Origin: an uncultured Dongia sp. | Lineage (GTDB): Bacteria > Pseudomonadota > Alphaproteobacteria > Dongiales > Dongiaceae | Direction of reading: 5' to 3' | DNA: 64,000 nucleotides | Assembly (NCBI RefSeq): GCF_936916975.1 | Contig: NZ_CAKZGO010000025.1 | Location: forward strand, 62,001 to 126,000 | The notes under the pieces: generated by a model | What the model was told of the DNA's origin: nothing | What the model saw: the letters and a program-made list of their open reading frames with translations, nothing else | Databases searched by the model: none | Position numbers and translations under genes: made by a program | In this document: in pieces, positions 37,041-45,276 of the stretch | Position numbering within the stretch: position 1 is the stretch's first letter | Layout of the letters: each line of letters opens with the position of its first letter

Positions 37041-38540
37041 ATGAACGCCAGAGGGGGTCATTTCAATCAACTTGCCGTCCTCATTGGCGCAGCCTGTCTC
37101 GTGGTCGTGATTGCCGTCGTGTCGGGCGTTCTGACGGTCGACAACCGGACCGCCGGTGCCGAGGTGCTCCAGGCCCAACGGGTGACGACCGATGTCGCGC
37201 GCCTGATGATCCTGCTGCAACGCGCAGAGACGAGCCAGCGCGGCTATTTCCTGACCGCCAATGAAGACTATCTCGATCTCTACAATGACAGTATCGGGAA
37301 GATCTATCCGACACTCGAGGCAGTCACGGAAGCAACGAAAGACAATCGTACGCAGCGACAGGAAATACTGAACCTGCGCGCGGTGATCGCTGCAAAGCTG
37401 GCTGAAATGCGCAAGACCATCGACCTCTTCGATTCTGGCGCCCGCGACGACGCGATGGCGATCGTCCGCTCGAATGAGGGCAAAGTCCTGATGGACCAGA
37501 TCCGTACCAGTATCGCAGCCATCTGGACCGAAGCCAACCGTCAGTCCCAGGCACGGGTGGATAGTTGGCGGCTGAATGGCAACTGGTTGTTTGCAGTGCA
37601 GATCGGCGCGGCCGTCCTGATGCTGCTGGTCTCCGCCCTGGCGGTGGCCAGCGGGCTGCGCCATACGCGTGGCCTGCAGGTCACACAGCGCACGCTGGAA
37701 GAAGCTAATGAGCGCCTTGAGGAGCGGGTTCGGGCGCGCACAGCCGATCTTGAGGAAGCGAATGAGGAAATTCAGAAGTTTGCCTATATCATCAGCCATG
37801 ACCTGCGTTCGCCGCTGGTGAACATCATGGGCTTCGCCGCTGAACTGGCGACGATCCGCGCCGAAACGGCGGCCCATCTCGGCGTTACGGCTGAGGCTCA
37901 GCCGGAGATGACGCGACCACCAACGGAAATCGACCAGGATTTCGGCGAGGCACTGGGCTTCATCAAGCAGTCTACCGCCAAGATGGACCGGCTGATCGGC
38001 GCCGTTCTCAAGCTGGCGCGTTCCGGCCAGCGCCAGTTCCACCATGAAATGCTCGACATGACCGCGATCGTCGGTGATATCGCAGCCACGCTCAAACACC
38101 AGGCAGCCGAGGGCGGCACGGAAATCATCATCGAGGACCTGCCGCCCCTCATCTGTGACAGACTGGCGGTAGAGCAGATATTCGGCAATCTACTGGACAA
38201 CGCCGTCAAATATCTGGATGACACGCGTCTTGGACGGATCGAAATACGCGGTCGGGCGTTACAACGCGCGGTCCTCTTCGAAGTCGAGGATAACGGTCGA
38301 GGCATCGAGGCCCGGGATATTGGGCGGATTTTCGACCTGTTTCGACGGGGCGGCAAACAGGATAAACCCGGCGAAGGCATCGGGCTCGCTCATCTCAGGG
38401 TGCTGATCCGTCGTCTCGGCGGCAAGATCAGCTGCCGGTCGGAGTTTGGCAGAGGCAGCGTTTTTTCCGTGCTGCTGCCGCAAGGTGAGTTAGCACCGGG
38501 GGATTCCTCAGGGCCGGAAAAGAGCGGCCGCGGCGCATGA
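37041..38540 (+). CDS. Membrane histidine kinase with CHASE3 sensor domain
   Basis: A 499-residue sensor kinase. Membrane helix 1 (LAVLIGAACLVVVIAVVSGV) is at about 10-30, a CHASE3 periplasmic domain (RAETSQRGYFLTANEDYL, LRAVIAAKLAEM) follows to about 175, then helix 2 and a coiled coil (ERLEERVRARTADLEEAN). The HisKA box FAYIISHDLRSPLVNIMGF has its His at about 253; the ATPase domain has NLLDNAVKYL at about 385 and DNGRGIEARDIGRIF at about 417. The ATG at 37041 has GAGGAAA upstream; GTG 36891 and ATG 36993 are weaker alternatives. The next two genes are a response regulator and a hybrid kinase, so the three form one phosphorelay operon. Confidence 0.92.
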   Translation: MNARGGHFNQLAVLIGAACLVVVIAVVSGVLTVDNRTAGAEVLQAQRVTTDVARLMILLQRAETSQRGYFLTANEDYLDLYNDSIGKIYPTLEAVTEATKDNRTQRQEILNLRAVIAAKLAEMRKTIDLFDSGARDDAMAIVRSNEGKVLMDQIRTSIAAIWTEANRQSQARVDSWRLNGNWLFAVQIGAAVLMLLVSALAVASGLRHTRGLQVTQRTLEEANERLEERVRARTADLEEANEEIQKFAYIISHDLRSPLVNIMGFAAELATIRAETAAHLGVTAEAQPEMTRPPTEIDQDFGEALGFIKQSTAKMDRLIGAVLKLARSGQRQFHHEMLDMTAIVGDIAATLKHQAAEGGTEIIIEDLPPLICDRLAVEQIFGNLLDNAVKYLDDTRLGRIEIRGRALQRAVLFEVEDNGRGIEARDIGRIFDLFRRGGKQDKPGEGIGLAHLRVLIRRLGGKISCRSEFGRGSVFSVLLPQGELAPGDSSGPEKSGRGA

Positions 38541-38589
38541 CGACAGAAGCCATGACGAACACGGGCATGATGACAGGAGACAAAGTGTA

Positions 38590-39024
38590 ATGAATGAGCC
38601 AATCAGCATCATCATGATCGAGGATGATGAAGGTCATGCGCGCCTCATCGAAAAGAACATCCGACGCGCCGGCATTTCCAACGAGATCATTCCTTTCACG
38701 AGGGGCGGCGAGGCGCTCGACTTCATCGACCGCACGGCGACGTTGGGAAGACCCGGTGGCGATCGCAAATTCCTGATCCTGCTCGACTTGAATTTGCCGG
38801 ATATGAGCGGTCTCGATATTCTCGCCAAGGTCAAATCGGGGGACCGCACCAAGCGTATCCCGATCATCGTCCTGACAACGACCGACGACAAGGTCGAGAT
38901 CCAGCGTTGCTACGATCTGGGCTGCAGCGCCTATGTCAAGAAACCTCTAGAATACGAGGCCTTCGCGCATTCTGTCCGGCAACTCGGCCTATTCTTCACG
39001 ATCATAGAACTGCCACAGACCTAG
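38590..39024 (+). CDS. Single-domain response regulator (CheY/Rcp1-like)
   Basis: A 144-residue receiver domain without an output domain. Acidic pocket IIMIEDDEGHARLIE, phospho-acceptor Asp in ILLDLNLPDMSGLDI near residue 61, Thr in VLTTTDD, and Lys in AYVKKPLEYEAF. The arrangement LLDLNLP with a long loop after the second helix is typical of Rcp1-type regulators that pair with CHASE3 kinases or phytochromes. It sits 49 bp after the CHASE3 kinase and 10 bp before the receiver-kinase gene. Confidence 0.93.
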   Translation: MNEPISIIMIEDDEGHARLIEKNIRRAGISNEIIPFTRGGEALDFIDRTATLGRPGGDRKFLILLDLNLPDMSGLDILAKVKSGDRTKRIPIIVLTTTDDKVEIQRCYDLGCSAYVKKPLEYEAFAHSVRQLGLFFTIIELPQT

Positions 39025-39034
39025 GACTGATACT

Positions 39035-40132
39035 GTGCCGAATTCAGGACCACCCCATATCCTCTATATCGACGATGACCCAGGCATCGGCCGATTGGTT
39101 TCGAATGAACTGCGGCGGCATAACATCAACGCGACAGTCGCTCAGAGTGGCGCCCAGGGCTTGCGCCTTGCCACCGAGACGGCCTTCGACGTGGTCGGGC
39201 TCGACCATTTTATGCCCGGAGAAAACGGACTGGAAATCCTGGCTGCACTCAATCGACTGCCCAATAGCCCGGCTGTCATCTACGTTACCGGCAGCGAAGA
39301 CATCAACATCGCGGTCGCTGCGCTGAAAGCCGGTGCCAGCGATTTCGTCGTCAAGGATGTGCACGGTTCGTTTCTCACCTTGCTGCGCAAGGCAATTGAC
39401 AGTGCGGTCATGCAGTCGCAGCTGAGGCGCGCGAAGGAAAAGGCCGAAGCAGAAATTCTCTCCGCCAACGAACGGCTCGAAAAACTGGCAGCCAAGCAGG
39501 CCATCCTGCTGCACGAAATGAATCACCGTATCGGCAATTCGCTGCAGCTCATCACCTCGATGATTCGCTTGCAGGCTTCGGCCACACATGACCCCCACGC
39601 CAAGAGTGTTCTGCGCCAGGCTGCCGAGCGGGTCATCGCGGTGGCCCAGGTGCATCAGCGCCTCTACACGTCGGACGATATTCAGTTCGTGGAGATGCAG
39701 CCTTACTTGGGCAAATTGCTGGAGGACCAGCAGCTGGCCGCAAAGGACCGCGGTTGCGAATTATCGGCCGAGATCGACGACGTCAAATTGAGCACCGACC
39801 GAGCCATTTCCGTCGGCATCATTGTCACCGAATTGGTGACCAACTCGTTGAAGTATGCCTATCCGGATGCCGGTGGCCCGATCCGCGTTATCCTGGCGCC
39901 GACCCATGACGACGCATTGTCCCTGGCTGTCGAAGACGATGGAGTTGGCCATGTGTCAGCGGCCGATGACCGTAGCGAGGCACAGGGAACCGGTGTTGGT
40001 TCGCGTATCGTCGACGCGATGGCCAAGAGCCTTGGTGCACAGCTGGCACAGGACAGCGACAGCAATGGCTTCCGCTCAGTTCTGGTGTTTCCGCGCGGCA
40101 CCGACCGCCCGGCCGGTGTCAGCTCTCACTGA
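39035..40132 (+). CDS. Receiver domain fused to a HisKA_2-type histidine kinase
   Basis: A soluble 365-residue protein. Residues 5-125 are a receiver domain (HILYIDDDPGIGRLV; acceptor Asp in VVGLDHFMPGENGLE; the usual Lys-Pro is replaced by VVKDVHG). A coiled coil leads to the HisKA_2 box ILLHEMNHRIGNSLQLITSM with the His at about 161, then an HATPase domain with VTELVTNSLKYAYPDAGG and DDGVGH. HisKA_2/HWE kinases are the kinase class that phosphorylates PhyR-type regulators, so this protein may link the CHASE3 kinase and response regulator to the stress system next door. GTG start with AGGA upstream. Confidence 0.9.
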   Translation: MPNSGPPHILYIDDDPGIGRLVSNELRRHNINATVAQSGAQGLRLATETAFDVVGLDHFMPGENGLEILAALNRLPNSPAVIYVTGSEDINIAVAALKAGASDFVVKDVHGSFLTLLRKAIDSAVMQSQLRRAKEKAEAEILSANERLEKLAAKQAILLHEMNHRIGNSLQLITSMIRLQASATHDPHAKSVLRQAAERVIAVAQVHQRLYTSDDIQFVEMQPYLGKLLEDQQLAAKDRGCELSAEIDDVKLSTDRAISVGIIVTELVTNSLKYAYPDAGGPIRVILAPTHDDALSLAVEDDGVGHVSAADDRSEAQGTGVGSRIVDAMAKSLGAQLAQDSDSNGFRSVLVFPRGTDRPAGVSSH

Positions 40133-40138
40133 TTAGGA

Positions 40139-40360
40139 TCAGGCGCGGCGGCGCGCCACGAAGACCAGCGCCAAGCCGGCAACGACAGCGATAATGCCCG
40201 CGATATCCGGAATATGGACCGTATGCTCCTGATCGGCGGTCGCCACCAGCGGCCCCAGCTCCAGCACTTTTTCTTCCGTCGTGTACGAAAAACGGCCGAT
40301 GGCGAGTGCCGCGACACCGCCGACGATCAGCAGCAAACCAACGATTGAGAGTGGCTTCAT
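40139..40360 (-). CDS. DUF3185 family small membrane protein
   Basis: 73 residues with two membrane helices: PLSIVGLLLIVGGVAALAIG near the start and IAGIIAVVAGLALVFVARR at the end, joined by EKVLELGPLVATADQEHTV. That linker (GP..AT...E.TV.IP) is the DUF3185 pattern, a family of unknown role. It lies 42 bp downstream of ecfG on the same strand and may be co-transcribed with it. Confidence 0.85.
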   Translation of the reverse strand: MKPLSIVGLLLIVGGVAALAIGRFSYTTEEKVLELGPLVATADQEHTVHIPDIAGIIAVVAGLALVFVARRRA

Positions 40361-40402
40361 GTTTTTATCCCCAATGGTCTCAGTTATTAGCTCGAGGTGG
40401 AA

Positions 40403-41029
40403 CTAGCTGCGCACCGGGCCACGGTAACTGCGCTCGGGACCATCCGTCACCGCATCCTGTTCCAGGAATTCTTCGAGGCCATCCGGTTCACTCGGCGCAG
40501 CATCGCTACGCTGGCCGGTGAGATTGCCGCCATCCAGAATCTGTTTCAACTCGGCACGCGCACGCGAGACGCGGCTTTTCACCGTACCGACGCGGCAATT
40601 GCACACTTCCGCCGCTTCCTCATAGCTGAACCCGCTGGCGCCAACCAGGATCAGCACTTCGCGCTGATCGGCATTCAGTTGCCAGAACGCACGGCGGAAA
40701 TCATTGAACTCGAGATTGGCTTCCTGAGTTGGGCCGATCGACGGTTCGTCGCCGGCCATCTCATCGATCGGCGTCGATTTGATCCAGCGTTTACGACATT
40801 CATTGTAGTAGAGGTTGCGCAGGATGGTGAACATCCAGGCCTTAAAATTGGTGCCTGGTGTGAACTGGTCAATTGCTGCCAGAGCGCGAACAACGGCATC
40901 ATGCGTGAGATCGTCGGCCTGATCCCGATTGCGAGTCAACGAGCGAGCGAACGCGCGCAGATGCGGAATGACATCCAGCAGCATCGCTTCGACATCGGCC
41001 CTGGATTGTTTCACGACCTGCGTATCCAT
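40403..41029 (-). CDS. ecfG: ECF sigma factor EcfG of the general stress response
   Basis: A 208-residue ECF sigma factor. Region 2 includes HLRAFARSLTRNRDQADDLTHDAVVRAL and FKAWMFTILRNLYYNECRKR, region 4 includes NADQREVLILVGASGFSYEEAAE and the helix-turn-helix VGTVKSRVSRARAEL. These segments are characteristic of EcfG (ECF15 group), held inactive by NepR and released when phosphorylated PhyR binds NepR. The gene order ecfG, nepR and divergent phyR supports the assignment. A C-terminal tail after region 4 (about 45 residues) is longer than usual. GGGAGAAAA is in front of the ATG. Confidence 0.95.
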   Translation of the reverse strand: MDTQVVKQSRADVEAMLLDVIPHLRAFARSLTRNRDQADDLTHDAVVRALAAIDQFTPGTNFKAWMFTILRNLYYNECRKRWIKSTPIDEMAGDEPSIGPTQEANLEFNDFRRAFWQLNADQREVLILVGASGFSYEEAAEVCNCRVGTVKSRVSRARAELKQILDGGNLTGQRSDAAPSEPDGLEEFLEQDAVTDGPERSYRGPVRS

Positions 41030-41054
41030 TCAGTTTTCTCCCTCACCGCTGCCG

Positions 41055-41079
41055 AACATTGGGCGCGGGTGGCAGTTCC
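41055..41079 (-). promoter_or_regulatory. EcfG-type promoter candidate for ecfG (autoregulation)
   Basis: On the minus strand GGAAC (41079-41075) and TGTT (41058-41055) are 16 bp apart, one mismatch in the -10. The leader to the ecfG ATG at 41029 would be about 18 nt. Confidence 0.5.
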
Positions 41080-41141
41080 CTGCCGTTGTTCGGCGCGCCA
41101 TGACGGTCGGTTTGGGCAAATCGACCAGAGCGCGACAGATT

Positions 41142-41378
41142 CTACTTTTGGCTTTGCGCCTTCAGTTGCCCGATCAAGTTCGCGAGATCGGCCGGCAAGG
41201 GTTCGCTGCTGACTTCGGTGAACAGCTGATTTAGCTGGTCATCGAACCAGCGATCTAGCGCCTGCGGCGCCTTGCCGTTGCGGCTGGCGGCGTCCACCTG
41301 TTTCGTCGATGACGGCATTTTTTCGCCCATCTGGCTTGCTTGCCCCTGAGGGTCTTTGTCAGTCGGTTTTGAGGTCAC
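41142..41378 (-). CDS. nepR: Anti-sigma factor NepR
   Basis: NepR is a small protein that sequesters EcfG until the PhyR sigma-like domain displaces it. The C-terminal half has the family core: ALDRWFDDQLNQLFTEVSSE and PLPADLANLIGQLKAQ, matching the two helices that wrap around the sigma factor. The start is uncertain. GTG 41378 (78 residues) has AAGGCGG upstream; ATG 41330 or 41318 would give the more typical 58-62 residues; the frame is open to 41495. It lies 113 bp upstream of ecfG on the same strand and is divergent from phyR. Confidence 0.88.
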   Translation of the reverse strand: MTSKPTDKDPQGQASQMGEKMPSSTKQVDAASRNGKAPQALDRWFDDQLNQLFTEVSSEPLPADLANLIGQLKAQSQK

Positions 41379-41593
41379 GATGGCCAGCCGCCTTACCAAT
41401 TTTTTTGAGGATTCACCGGGGATTCCGATGATTCTGACAGTCGTCGTTTCGCGCTCGCGTCTTGTCGTATACTGGTCAGAATCTCCATCCCGCACGATAC
41501 CAGTCTAAACTAACCGGTATGCGAAAGGCGGGCACACGAAGCATAGGAATATAACCACATCCCACAATTACCTGCTTTTTTCTCTCGAAGATG

Positions 41594-41620
41594 GGAACCC
41601 AAAAGCCCTGATACGGTTCC
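41594..41620. promoter_or_regulatory. Palindromic, two-way EcfG-type promoter between phyR and nepR
   Basis: GGAACC (41594-41599) and GGTTCC (41615-41620) are an inverted repeat around a 15-bp spacer. On each strand this reads GGAAC-N16-GGTT, three of four -10 bases matching CGTT, so the same 27 bp could serve as an EcfG promoter towards phyR (leader about 75 nt) and towards nepR (leader about 210 nt to GTG 41378). Confidence 0.55.
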
Positions 41621-41698
41621 TGCTTCATGTGAAAAAAGTCGATCCGGGGTCGACCCCCAGGATCTTTCTGGGTCGGGTTCCAAGAAAAGGGTGGCAAC

Positions 41699-42499
41699 GT
41701 GCGGGCAAATTCAGACGAAATCGTCCACAACCTCAAATATGTTCGACGTTATGCGCGTGCGCTCATGGGCTCTCAGGAGTCGGGCGACCTCTATGTGCGC
41801 ATCTGTCTGGAGGCGCTTTTGGCGGAGCCGGAACTCCTGGCCGACGGGTCCGATGTGAAACTGGGACTGTTTCACCTCTTCCACAGCGTCTCCAATCGCA
41901 ATCTTGAGCCGGCCGCCGAAGGCGCCGATCTGGTCGACCTGTCGGTAGAGGCCCGCTTGCGCGCCCTCCCGGCTTCGGAGCGCCAGATTCTTTTGCTTAC
42001 ATCGCTCGAAGGCTTCTCTACCGCCGATGCGGCCACCATTCTCGACATTCCTCAGGCGGAAGCCGAGGCGCTTCTTATCGATGCCTGGTCCACGGTCAAT
42101 CAGCAGATCGCGACCTCGATCCTGGTAATTGAAGACGAACCTGTCATTGCGCTCGACATCGCCAGCCTGGTGACCGAGCTCGGGCACCAGGTCGTTGGCG
42201 TGGCGGCAAGCCAAAGCGAAGCCGTCGCCATTTTCAAGAAGACACAACCAGGATTGGTGCTTGCCGATATCGATCTCGGTGCTGGTGGCTCGGGCATCAC
42301 GGCCGTGACCGAGATCCTGCGCATGTCGTCGGTGCCGGTGATCTTCGTAACAGCCTATCCGGAACGGCTGCTCACCGGTGAGCGTCCGGAACCCACCTAT
42401 CTGGTCACCAAGCCGTTTGAGTCCGATACGCTTAAGGTCACCATCTCCCAAGCGTTATCGTTCACCAGCGTCGGGCATGCCAAGCGCATAGCGGTTTAA
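41699..42499 (+). CDS. phyR: General stress response regulator PhyR
   Basis: A 266-residue anti-anti-sigma factor with the unmistakable architecture: an N-terminal sigma-like domain (NLKYVRRYARALMGSQESGD, then LPASERQILLLTSLEGFSTADAATIL) and a C-terminal receiver domain (ILVIEDEPVIALDIASLV, acceptor Asp in VLADIDLG near 190, VTKPFESDTLK). Phosphorylation lets the sigma-like domain bind NepR and free EcfG. The start is GTG 41699 with AAGGGTGG upstream. Divergent from nepR-ecfG, followed 172 bp later by a HisKA_2 sensor kinase. Confidence 0.97.
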   Translation: MRANSDEIVHNLKYVRRYARALMGSQESGDLYVRICLEALLAEPELLADGSDVKLGLFHLFHSVSNRNLEPAAEGADLVDLSVEARLRALPASERQILLLTSLEGFSTADAATILDIPQAEAEALLIDAWSTVNQQIATSILVIEDEPVIALDIASLVTELGHQVVGVAASQSEAVAIFKKTQPGLVLADIDLGAGGSGITAVTEILRMSSVPVIFVTAYPERLLTGERPEPTYLVTKPFESDTLKVTISQALSFTSVGHAKRIAV

Positions 42500-42671
42500 C
42501 CTGCTGGGCTTTTCCCGCACCTGATCCTGGTCGTCGCATCGTGTGTATGTGGTGTAGGATTGGGCGCGGCTTCCCAGCGGCGGTCGTCATCGAAACCTAT
42601 TCACCGTGGCGGCACGCCGAGGACTCGCAGGACATGCACTGGCACAGACTGCATTGCGCGGCGAGGCAGGC

Positions 42672-44480
42672 ATGATCGGGTCCTTTCTGCAGCCCTTGCG
42701 CCATCGCCTCATCTTGTTGTTCGCGATCGTTCTTGTTGTTCCCAGTGCCTTCGGCGTCTGGGCCGCGATCGACAATTTTCGTGGACAAGTCGCGGTGGCA
42801 CATGATGCCACTTTGCGCTTCGCAACGCTCGCCTCGAACTATGAAGCCAATTTGTTGTGGCAGTCGCAGCAGATCGTGCAGAACCTCGCGCGCGACGATC
42901 AAATTCTTGCAGTCCTGCGTGGCAATGCGGACGGTCGTATTCACGCCGACTGCAACGATGCCTTTACACGGGCCGTCAAACCCTACCCGTCCTATGGCAC
43001 GGCAGTTCTGTTTGACCTTTCCGGTAAGGCAGCCTGCCAATGGGACAACAGCAGGGTGCTGGTCAATGTCAGCGAGAGGGCATGGTTCAAAACCGTGCTC
43101 GCAACCAAGGCCCCAACGCTGAGCGGCTTCCTGGTGTCGCCGGCGCTGAAGGAGCCGATCATCTCCTATGCGGCGCCAGTCTTTGACGTTGATGGTGTCC
43201 TCAAGGGAGCGATCTCGCTGGGGATCCGCCTCAATTGGCTGTCCGCCATCGGCCAGGAGCCGGGCCTGCCCAGCACAGGTGAAGTCACATTGCTCGATCA
43301 TCAGGGAACAGTGCTGGTGAGTTCGACGGGCGATGGGGAGCGCGCCAAGAACACCCTGCCTGAGGCCAAGTATATGGATGATATCATCCATGGCGCGGCA
43401 CGCATGTTCGAAGCCCCTGGCGTAGACGGCGAGCGCCGGCTTTATGCCGTCAATGCCTTGGGCAATAACGGCCTCTTTGTCGTATTCGGGGTGCCGCGTG
43501 CCACCGTGATCGATCCCCTGCTGTGGGATCTGATGGTGCAGATCGGGATCCTGTGCCTCGTTTCGATCGCTGGGATGATCGCGGCGCTGTTCGGTGCCCG
43601 TTTGCTGGTCACCAAATGGACCGAGAAGCTGACCGACGCTGCCAATTCAATGAGCCTCGGCAATCTCTTTGCGGACACCGAATTGCATGGCGCGCCAATC
43701 GAGATCTGGCAATTGGGCGAAAACCTCAAAGCCATGGCCACACGTATTGAACATCGCGAGGGAGATCTCCGCGATTCCCTGGCGCAAAAGCAGTTGATGC
43801 TGCGCGAAATCCACCACCGGGTGAAGAACAATCTGCAGATCGTGACCAGTCTGCTGAACCTCTATGCACGGCTGCCGCGCGGTGACGTCTTCCGGCAGGC
43901 CTTCAGCGATCTGCAAATTCGCATCAATGCATTGGCCCTGGTTCATCGCCATCTTTACGAGAGCGACGATCTTAAGGAAATCGATCTTGCTCCGTTCATG
44001 AAGAATCTGTGCAGCTTGTTGCAGGATGGCTCGAGCATTCCATCTCGTCGTGTCAAGATGACGGTCAGCTTTCCACAACTGCGCATGACCGGGGATCGCG
44101 CGGTACCGCTCGCTCTATTGACGACGGAGATTCTCACGAATTGCTTCAAGCACGCTTTCCCCAACCAGGGCGTCGGCTCGATCGACATCAGCATGACGGT
44201 TGCGGCAGACGGCATCGCGACGTTGTCGATCACCGATAACGGCGTTGGCCCGAAACAGGTCGACAAGACAGATGCCAGTATCACGATGGGCGCCACCCTC
44301 ATTGCCGCCTTCACCAAACAGCTTGGAGGGACTTTAGAGGTAGCAGGCCCACCCGGCACAACGACGACGATCATGTTCAGCGTCTTGCCGTTCGTGCCAG
44401 GCGCGCAGCCAAAGGCTAATGCAGATGAAGGAGACGTAATCGCATCGCCTTCAACTGCAAGAAGCTCTTCTTTGTCTTAG
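42672..44480 (+). CDS. Membrane sensor kinase, Cache domain plus HisKA_2 (probable PhyR kinase)
   Basis: A 602-residue protein. Membrane helix 1 (LILLFAIVLVVPSAFGVWAA) is at about 13-32, a periplasmic double-Cache-type domain runs to about 280 (SYEANL-like ASNYEANLLWQSQ, FDLSGKAACQWDN, FLVSPALKEPIISYAAPV), helix 2 lies near 288-312, and the kinase has the HisKA_2 box MLREIHHRVKNNLQIVTSLL with His at about 380, followed by TEILTNCFKHAFP and ITDNGVGPK. Its class and place beside phyR make it the likely PhyR kinase (PhyK role); the signal sensed is unknown. The ATG at 42672 has GAGG upstream; the frame extends to 42606. No EcfG-like site precedes it. Confidence 0.9.
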   Translation: MIGSFLQPLRHRLILLFAIVLVVPSAFGVWAAIDNFRGQVAVAHDATLRFATLASNYEANLLWQSQQIVQNLARDDQILAVLRGNADGRIHADCNDAFTRAVKPYPSYGTAVLFDLSGKAACQWDNSRVLVNVSERAWFKTVLATKAPTLSGFLVSPALKEPIISYAAPVFDVDGVLKGAISLGIRLNWLSAIGQEPGLPSTGEVTLLDHQGTVLVSSTGDGERAKNTLPEAKYMDDIIHGAARMFEAPGVDGERRLYAVNALGNNGLFVVFGVPRATVIDPLLWDLMVQIGILCLVSIAGMIAALFGARLLVTKWTEKLTDAANSMSLGNLFADTELHGAPIEIWQLGENLKAMATRIEHREGDLRDSLAQKQLMLREIHHRVKNNLQIVTSLLNLYARLPRGDVFRQAFSDLQIRINALALVHRHLYESDDLKEIDLAPFMKNLCSLLQDGSSIPSRRVKMTVSFPQLRMTGDRAVPLALLTTEILTNCFKHAFPNQGVGSIDISMTVAADGIATLSITDNGVGPKQVDKTDASITMGATLIAAFTKQLGGTLEVAGPPGTTTTIMFSVLPFVPGAQPKANADEGDVIASPSTARSSSLS

Positions 44481-44518
44481 TTGGCGCCCGCCGTTTCTGT
44501 GCTTACCGGAAGAGAACT

Positions 44519-44995
44519 TTAGCCGTTCGATTTTGTGGCAGAAACGACGGCAAATTCCAGATCGTCCAGCTCCTGCCGCGGCGTCTTGATTTCCCGTACA
44601 ATTGCCGACGCCTCGTTCGGCGATAATTTCACGCCGCCAGGCGAGTTCGGCGCACGTGACTTGCGAATGATATCGAGCAGGCGACCGATCGCGCCGGGCA
44701 GATCCAGCGCCTCCGACAGCACATCGCCAGGGTTGCGTTGGATCTGGGCGGTGGCCTCCGCCAGTTGACGCGTGTAAGCCTCGAGAAACGGTGCACGACC
44801 TACCTTCGCGTAGCAGGCTGCATCGAGCAGGACGGATTTCGCCAACGTCGGGCGTCCGGCCCGGTCCGGATCTGAATAGTCGCGGATCGTCTTAGGCGAC
44901 AAATTGGCCGCCTTGGCGGCATTGGTCACGCCCAGGATGCGCAGAACATCCAGCGTGGCATCTTCAAACGTTCCAGCAACGCGAATCTTTGTCAT
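44519..44995 (-). CDS. Unknown protein, SPKTIRDYSDP family, long paralogue
   Basis: I do not recognise this family. The 158-residue protein begins MTKIRVAGTFEDATLDVLRI and has the core AKAANLSPKTIRDYSDPDRAG followed by LAKSVLLDAACYAKVGRAPF. The shorter protein at 49803-50150 is clearly a paralogue over the first 80 residues. The core has the helical spacing of a helix-turn-helix, so DNA binding is possible but not shown. The last 75 residues (PGGVKLSPNEASAIVREIKT) are unique to this copy. GGAGGT lies four bases before ATG 44995; the adjacent ATG 44998 and an ATG at 45094 are alternatives. A perfect EcfG consensus promoter lies upstream. Confidence 0.85.
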   Translation of the reverse strand: MTKIRVAGTFEDATLDVLRILGVTNAAKAANLSPKTIRDYSDPDRAGRPTLAKSVLLDAACYAKVGRAPFLEAYTRQLAEATAQIQRNPGDVLSEALDLPGAIGRLLDIIRKSRAPNSPGGVKLSPNEASAIVREIKTPRQELDDLEFAVVSATKSNG

Positions 44996-45104
44996 CATAC
45001 CTCCGATTGACACCTTTCCTGCTGGGACAGCTCGCGTATCACCAGGTAAAGGGTCATGACTGTTATCGTCGGACGCATGCGATATCGCCGACATCTGCAG
45101 TCAT

Positions 45105-45129
45105 AACGACGAAAAGCGGAGAGAGTTCC
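45105..45129 (-). promoter_or_regulatory. EcfG-type promoter, full consensus
   Basis: On the minus strand GGAAC (45129-45125) and CGTT (45108-45105) are exactly 16 bp apart. It precedes the SPKTIRDYSDP-family gene; the expected start near 45097 gives a leader of about 100 nt to ATG 44995. Confidence 0.7.
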
Positions 45130-45169
45130 ACCGGATCTTAACCAGGATCTGAGGGAAATCTGACCGGTG

Positions 45170-45194
45170 GGAACATTTTTCTGACGTCCCGGTT
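45170..45194 (+). promoter_or_regulatory. EcfG-type promoter candidate for the AI-2E family gene
   Basis: GGAAC (45170-45174) and GGTT (45191-45194) are 16 bp apart on the plus strand, the same -10 variant as at phyR. It lies 40 bp from the divergent consensus site at 45105-45129. Leader to GTG 45277 about 75 nt. Confidence 0.5.
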
Positions 45195-45276
45195 GGTACG
45201 TCGCACCTTCCTTCGATGCGGAATGGCGCTTGGCCGCCTACACGGCAGATGACCCTTCGGAACGAGGATTTGAGCC

